Of a stretch of 64,000 bases of DNA, positions 56,401 to 62,400 are shown piece after piece; within the stretch, counting starts at the first letter, position 1; each line of letters starts with the position of its first letter. The position numbers were made by a program, and so were the translations under genes. The notes under the pieces are model-generated. The model ran no database searches. It was not told the origin of the DNA and worked only from the letters and a program-made list of their open reading frames with translations. Source of the stretch: Anodontia alba (Eukaryota; Mollusca; Bivalvia; Lucinida; Lucinidae); contig OZ024821.1 in assembly GCA_964016985.1 (NCBI GenBank), positions 86,025,535 through 86,089,534 of the forward strand, written 5' to 3'.

Positions 56401-59400
56401 AAATCTTTGAAATTTCAGTACATTTACCATGATGTAAGTCAATGGGACTTTAGAAAAAGTTGACTAATTTTTTGCACCAGAGTGCAATACATAGGCCTAA
56501 TTCTGAAATGATTTCTTGAAACTGTAGGATAAGTGGATTACACAAACTTCCATGGAAAGTGGAATGGACAGACATGAGCAACTCTTAATTCGCATCCCCT
56601 GACTGTCATCATAGGGGCATAAATCATGATTTCTATTTTAACCCTTCTCTTGCTAAACACAACATGCCTCGTCTTAGCAAACAGTGTAGATCCAGATCAG
56701 TTGGCTTCTGAAGGCCAACTGATCTGGATCTGCACTGTTTGTCATTAAATATATGAATTTCTATCAAAAGCCCAGATCAAGTAATCTGATTGGCTGGAAA
56801 TTAGAGGTGGGCATGGCATCTTAATTTATTCAGCATGAGAAGGGTTAAACATAAAGAGTGGCTAAACGGAGTTAAAACAGAGTAAGTAGTTAAAACAGAG
56901 TTTACTTACGTGCATTTTTCATAGTCTGTCATGTTCAAATTAGAAGGGTAATAAACAAGGATAGTCAGTGGACCAAAGCATTGCTCATCTACTGTTTTTG
57001 ACTCAGAATTCCTTTCTGCCGATGTAGAATAACTGAGAATGTCTGAACAATTCTGGATATCTAGAAGAAATCAAAAAAAAAAAAATCTTACACAACAGTA
57101 ACTAAAAAACAATCCTCTTGTCAGGGTATGTAACCTGCTACAATAGCTAAAGCAAAAAAGGAATAGCTGATCATAGGGCCATCTCTACAGTAGTATTTAT
57201 TACTTGGCAAAATCTCAGGTTCCCAACACCTCGCAAAATTCACTGGTATCTGGTGACAACTATGGACTGATTATCTTCCCCTTAAGGTGCAGTCATGTTT
57301 CCAACATTTTTTTAACCCATTTATATGGACTCTTCTACCACATCTCTTTGGACTGGTCTAGTTCCAACAGCAAGGTGTGTGGTTAATTTTATAGTTAAAA
57401 TTGGGCATTTACTGGGTATCTTCACCTAGGTTGTTACCCATTTAACAGTAAATGACTCGAACATTTTCTTATCTATCAATGGTTATCAACAATAGTTATT
57501 CAGATTCATAATTAGAACAAATAGCATTAAGTATATCATGGGTTTCCCATGGGCGTCTGTCTGGTCTAGTAATTTTATTTACTATCATCAAGGGACATCA
57601 ATAACGGACATGATTGCTTAAGGATAATTGATACAGTTTCAAGGACAAAACTCAGTTCAAATTACTTCATTCCTTTTTGAAAAGGAGTCTACGTTAAAAG
57701 AAAAGAATTTGCTCTGCTTGGGAGCTTATTCTGGGGTTCATGTCTGTTGGTCTGAACATTCTGATTCGTCATTTGTTTACAGACTTATGAGATTGACTTA
57801 TGGCTTGGGTACCATGACCACAACTACTTTATAGAAATTCCTGCAGTTAATGCAAACAGTGTAGACCCTGATCAGATGCTGCATTCTGCAGCCTCTGATC
57901 TAAGTCTGCACTGTTAGCCATTTATTTTTTGGGGGATTTCCAGACTAAAATAGGTTAACAGACAATCATTACATATTATACAAAAAATTGGCTTTTTATG
58001 TTAACATTTAAAGCAAAATTGTAGCAGACAATATTCCATTTTTTTAGTTTTTTTTGTTTGTTTGTTTTTTTTCAGAGAAAATAAAATTGGCATTGCATGT
58101 GCGTCATCTGTCAAGCAGAAAATTCACATGAAATGCCAAGTCTCATTTTCTCTGAAAATAAAAAAACTAAATGATCCCTAAAGGGGATGAATGTTCTTGC
58201 TACTTCCAGTTTCGTCTTGCTACTACCAGTTTGGCTTTGTAGCTTTATTATTCTGTAAGACCAGGGACTATAGGACAATTCTCAGTCATGTTGGCTTCAT
58301 GCACATGCTCAATCTGTATTCTTGCCATGGTGCAAGTTTATGAACATGACCTAGAAATCTGTAAGAAGGGATTGCAGACTTATGAACTCTTCTGCTATGG
58401 CATGGTTACAAGGCAAAATCATTAAATAAATCAAGGGCAAGTAATTCTTGCAACAACAGTTTGATCAGCATTCTCTGACCTTCATGTATATGCTAAACCT
58501 ATACCTTTTCTGTAGGGCAAGTTTCAAACCACAATCATGAAAACTGTAGAAGTTGCAGAGACATGAACTCCACTATACAATGTGAATATGGCAAAACAAA
58601 ATTTCTAAGTAAATCAAGGGTATGTAACTGTAGCAATAAAACTTTGATCAGAGTTCTATGACCTTTATTCACATGTCCTGCCCATATTCTTACTTTGTTG
58701 CAGGTCTTAAATCATTTTCTTGAAAACTGTTGAAGTTGTGGTGACACAAACCCTACTATGCCATGTGTATAAGGCAAACTTTCTAAGTTCCAGAGTACAA
58801 TGTATGTAACGCTAGCAATAAAAAATTGAATAGAGTTCTGTGACCTTTATGCACATGCTCAGCCTAAATTCTTACTTTGTTACAAGTTTAAAATCATTAG
58901 CTTGAAAACTGTAGGAGAAGCATTGGAGACATGAACCCTACTATGCCATGTGTGTAGGTCATATTTCTAAGTGAATTAAGGGTATGCAACTCCAGCAATT
59001 AAAATCTTATCAGAAATTTGAGACTGTTATACACATGCTCAGCCTGTATTCTTACTTTGTTGCAAGTTTCAAATCATTATCTTGAAAACTGTAGAAGTTG
59101 AGGAGACATGAACCCTACAATGCCATGTATATAAGGCAAAATTTCTAAGTAAATCCAAAGTATGTAACTCTAGCAATAAAAATTTGATCAAGAGTTCTGC
59201 TGACCTTTATGCAATGCCCAGTCTATATTATTACTTTGCTACAAGTTTCAAATCATTATCTTGAAAACTGTAGGAGAAGCATTGGAGACACAAACCCTAC
59301 TATGCTGTGTATAAGGCCATATTTCTAAGTAAATTAAGGGTATGCAACTCAAGCAATTAAAATCTTATTAGAAATTTGTGACCTTTATGCACATGCTCAG

Positions 59401-62400
59401 CCTACATTCTTACTTTTTTGCATTTGAAAACTGTAGAAGTTGCAGAGACACAAACCCACTATGCCATGTGTATCAGGCAAAATTTCTAAGTAAATTAAGG
59501 GTACGTTACTCTAGCAATAAGAGATTGATCAGAGTTCTGTGACCTTTATGCACATGCTCAATCTTCACTATGTTGCAAGTTTCAAACCATTACCTTGAAA
59601 ACTATAGGAGGAGTTGTGGAGACATGAACAGTACTATAAAGTATGATGGACAGATACACAGACCCACAGAGCATTTGTACAGTGTTCATGTCGTGGATCA
59701 GCTAAAGTTGATAAATGAATCATTTTATGATCATTTTTTGTTATTTTTGTAACAAGAGATATCTTAAAGGTACTCAGTAGAATCATCTTACAGAGTATTC
59801 CTGTAAATGCTGTTTCAATTGGATTATCCATATGCATTTCAATTGGATTATCCATATGCTTTTTGAGCAATATAGTTTGAGCAATGTGGTTGTCTTTCAC
59901 TAAAGTTCAGGGCCCAGTTGTTCAAAGCATCGTTAGCTTAACGAGCTCGTTAAGGATCATTTCGTTAACTGTTTTAGCGGATTCAATACACAATATTCTG
60001 ATATTTTTTGCTGAAAAAATGTGAGTAGCTTTTGCACTGCAAAAGCTACTCACTTTTTTTTCAGCAAAAAATATCAGAATATTTGCGTATCACTCGATGT
60101 AAATTTTAACGAATCATTAACTAACGACATCGTTAGCTTTGAACGACTGGGCCCAGCTAGTTTTCTTTTTACTTAAGACTGAGTATACCCTGTTATGAGC
60201 TAGATATACACACAGGAACCTCTTTATAACATGGTTCAATATAGCATGGTTTATTGATGGTCTCCAAAAATGCTATATCCAAACAAAAATGTGTAGCGGT
60301 TAGATAGAACTAGAACAAGTGCCCAGAGGGTCACATATACCCCCGGCCGGCGCAATTTCTAAGTCTGTGACCTTGACCTTGGGTCAGCAGCATCAGGAGA
60401 ATGATGTCAGCTATTCTGTAATCATCTAGTAGTAACACTAATCACACATCAACATCCTAAAGTGTAAGCTTTCAAAAATATATGCAAAAGGAAAAAAACT
60501 TCACGCAAAACTATGACGCAAAATGTTTACATTCGTACAGATGCACAAACTGACGGATGGATGAATGGACGGAAAGATGAAAACTATATACCCCTCAACA
60601 TACTTTGTATGCCGGGGGTATAAAAATGACCATAAACAAAATGTGTAGATTAAACAGAAAAAGTGAGGTTATATATATATTTTTTTTTTCGTGTTGAGGT
60701 TTTATGGCCCAATTAACCCAATAGCTTGGGCAGGCTTAGTCCTCTTAGCAGTTAACTAATATTGTGCACATTCTTTTTGCCAGAAAGTGGTGATTATATA
60801 GAAAAAAATGTGTAGATTTATATAAAAAAAAACAACTGTAATTATGTAGAAAAATATGTAGATTATATAGACAAAAACCTTAACTATATAGGAAAAAGGT
60901 GCAGATTATAGAGACAAAAATTGTTATTATATAGAAAAAATGTGTAGATTATATAGAAAAATGACCAATTTTCTTTGGATATGTATAACTGGAACTTCTC
61001 CATGTAATTAAAAAAATCTAACAGCCAATCTACTTTCTGATTACATTTGTCTATAAATCACTCAAAACTGTTCTAAAATCATTCAGATGCCTATTTTGCA
61101 ACTAAATTAGTAGTTCTGACCATAAAGTGAAAAGCACTAGCCACTATGAAGCCAGGCAGCTAAAAGCCAAACAGACTATTTCCACTCCACTCATACTTCT
61201 TGAATGTAAAAAAAAAAAACCTTACCAGTACTGGTAGTTAAATTATTACACTTTTTTTTTTCATATTGTATTATGTAAATGTCCTAAAACTGTACAAAAA
61301 TGGCATATGTAAACAGTGCAGACCCAGATCAGTCTGATCAGGGTCTACACTGTTACCCATCTCCACTAAGTATTTCATATCAATAGGGCCATGATGGCCC
61401 TGTAACCCTCACCTGAGTATCATAGCACTTTAACCTGACCTAGAACTGATCAAAGCAAACACTTAACAAAAATTCATAATGATTACTGTACATTAACAAG
61501 TAAGATACTGTAGCATGTCTAATGGATTGTGAAATAGAGGTCAAGGTCAAATATGGATGGCTGCACTCAAGAGACCATGCTAAGATGTATGCATGTACTA
61601 AGTATCACTGGCTGTAGGTGCAATAGTTACTGAGGAACTAACCTAAACACAAACACTTCACGTGCCAAATATCACTCTGTAGGACCAATAATTACTGAGA
61701 AACTGACCTAAATGGAAAAACTTAAGAAAGTCACTGGACCGTGAAATATACATCATCACTGACTCAGTTCCTAACTTCACCTAGAAATCATCAAGACAAA
61801 CATTTTGAGCAAAATTCATGATGATCACTTAAAAAATGTGACCGCTAGAGTGTCAAAAAGGTTTTCCTTTGATTTGGCCTGCTGACCTAGTTTCTGACTC
61901 CAAGTGACCCAGTTTTAAACCAGACCTAGAAACCAACAAGACAAAACATTTTGAGCAAGATTATGATGCTGCTTTAAAAGTGTAACCTCTGGAGTATTAA
62001 CAAGTTTTTCCTTTGATTTGGTCTGGTGACCTAGTTTTTGACCCCAACTGACTAAGTTCCAGATCTGACCTAAACTCATCAAAATAAACAATCTGAGTAA
62101 GTTTCGTGGTGATTGCTTAAAACATGTGACCTCTAGAGTGTAAACAACATCTTTGATTGCTTCAGAAATGTGACATCTAAAGTGTAAACAAGGTTTTCCT
62201 TTGATCTGACCCAGTGACCTAGTTTTTGATCCCAAGTAACCCAGTTTCAAACTTGACCTAGAAATCATAAAGACAAACATTTTGAGCAAGATTCATGATG
62301 ACTGATTAAAAAATGTGACTACTAGAGTATTAACAAGGTTTTCCACTGATTTGGCCCAGTGACTTAGTTTCTGAACCCAAGTGGCCCAGTTTCGAACTTG

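Larger units (their letters stand above)
60212..60990. mobile_element. P8 MITE broken by other repeats
   Basis: Left end GAACCTCTTTATAACATGGT at 60212; a 310-bp element (60308-60620) and a SINE piece interrupt; AATGTGTAGATTATATAGA arms are repeated up to 60990. Confidence 0.65.

Noticed and set aside
4701..60154. CRISPR-like repeated palindromes
   Set aside because: The repeats are dispersed, hundreds of bases long, variable, in both orientations, and in a eukaryotic intron context.
61915..62289. A 124-codon minus-strand gene
   Set aside because: It falls inside the 143-bp T3 array and repeats with its period.
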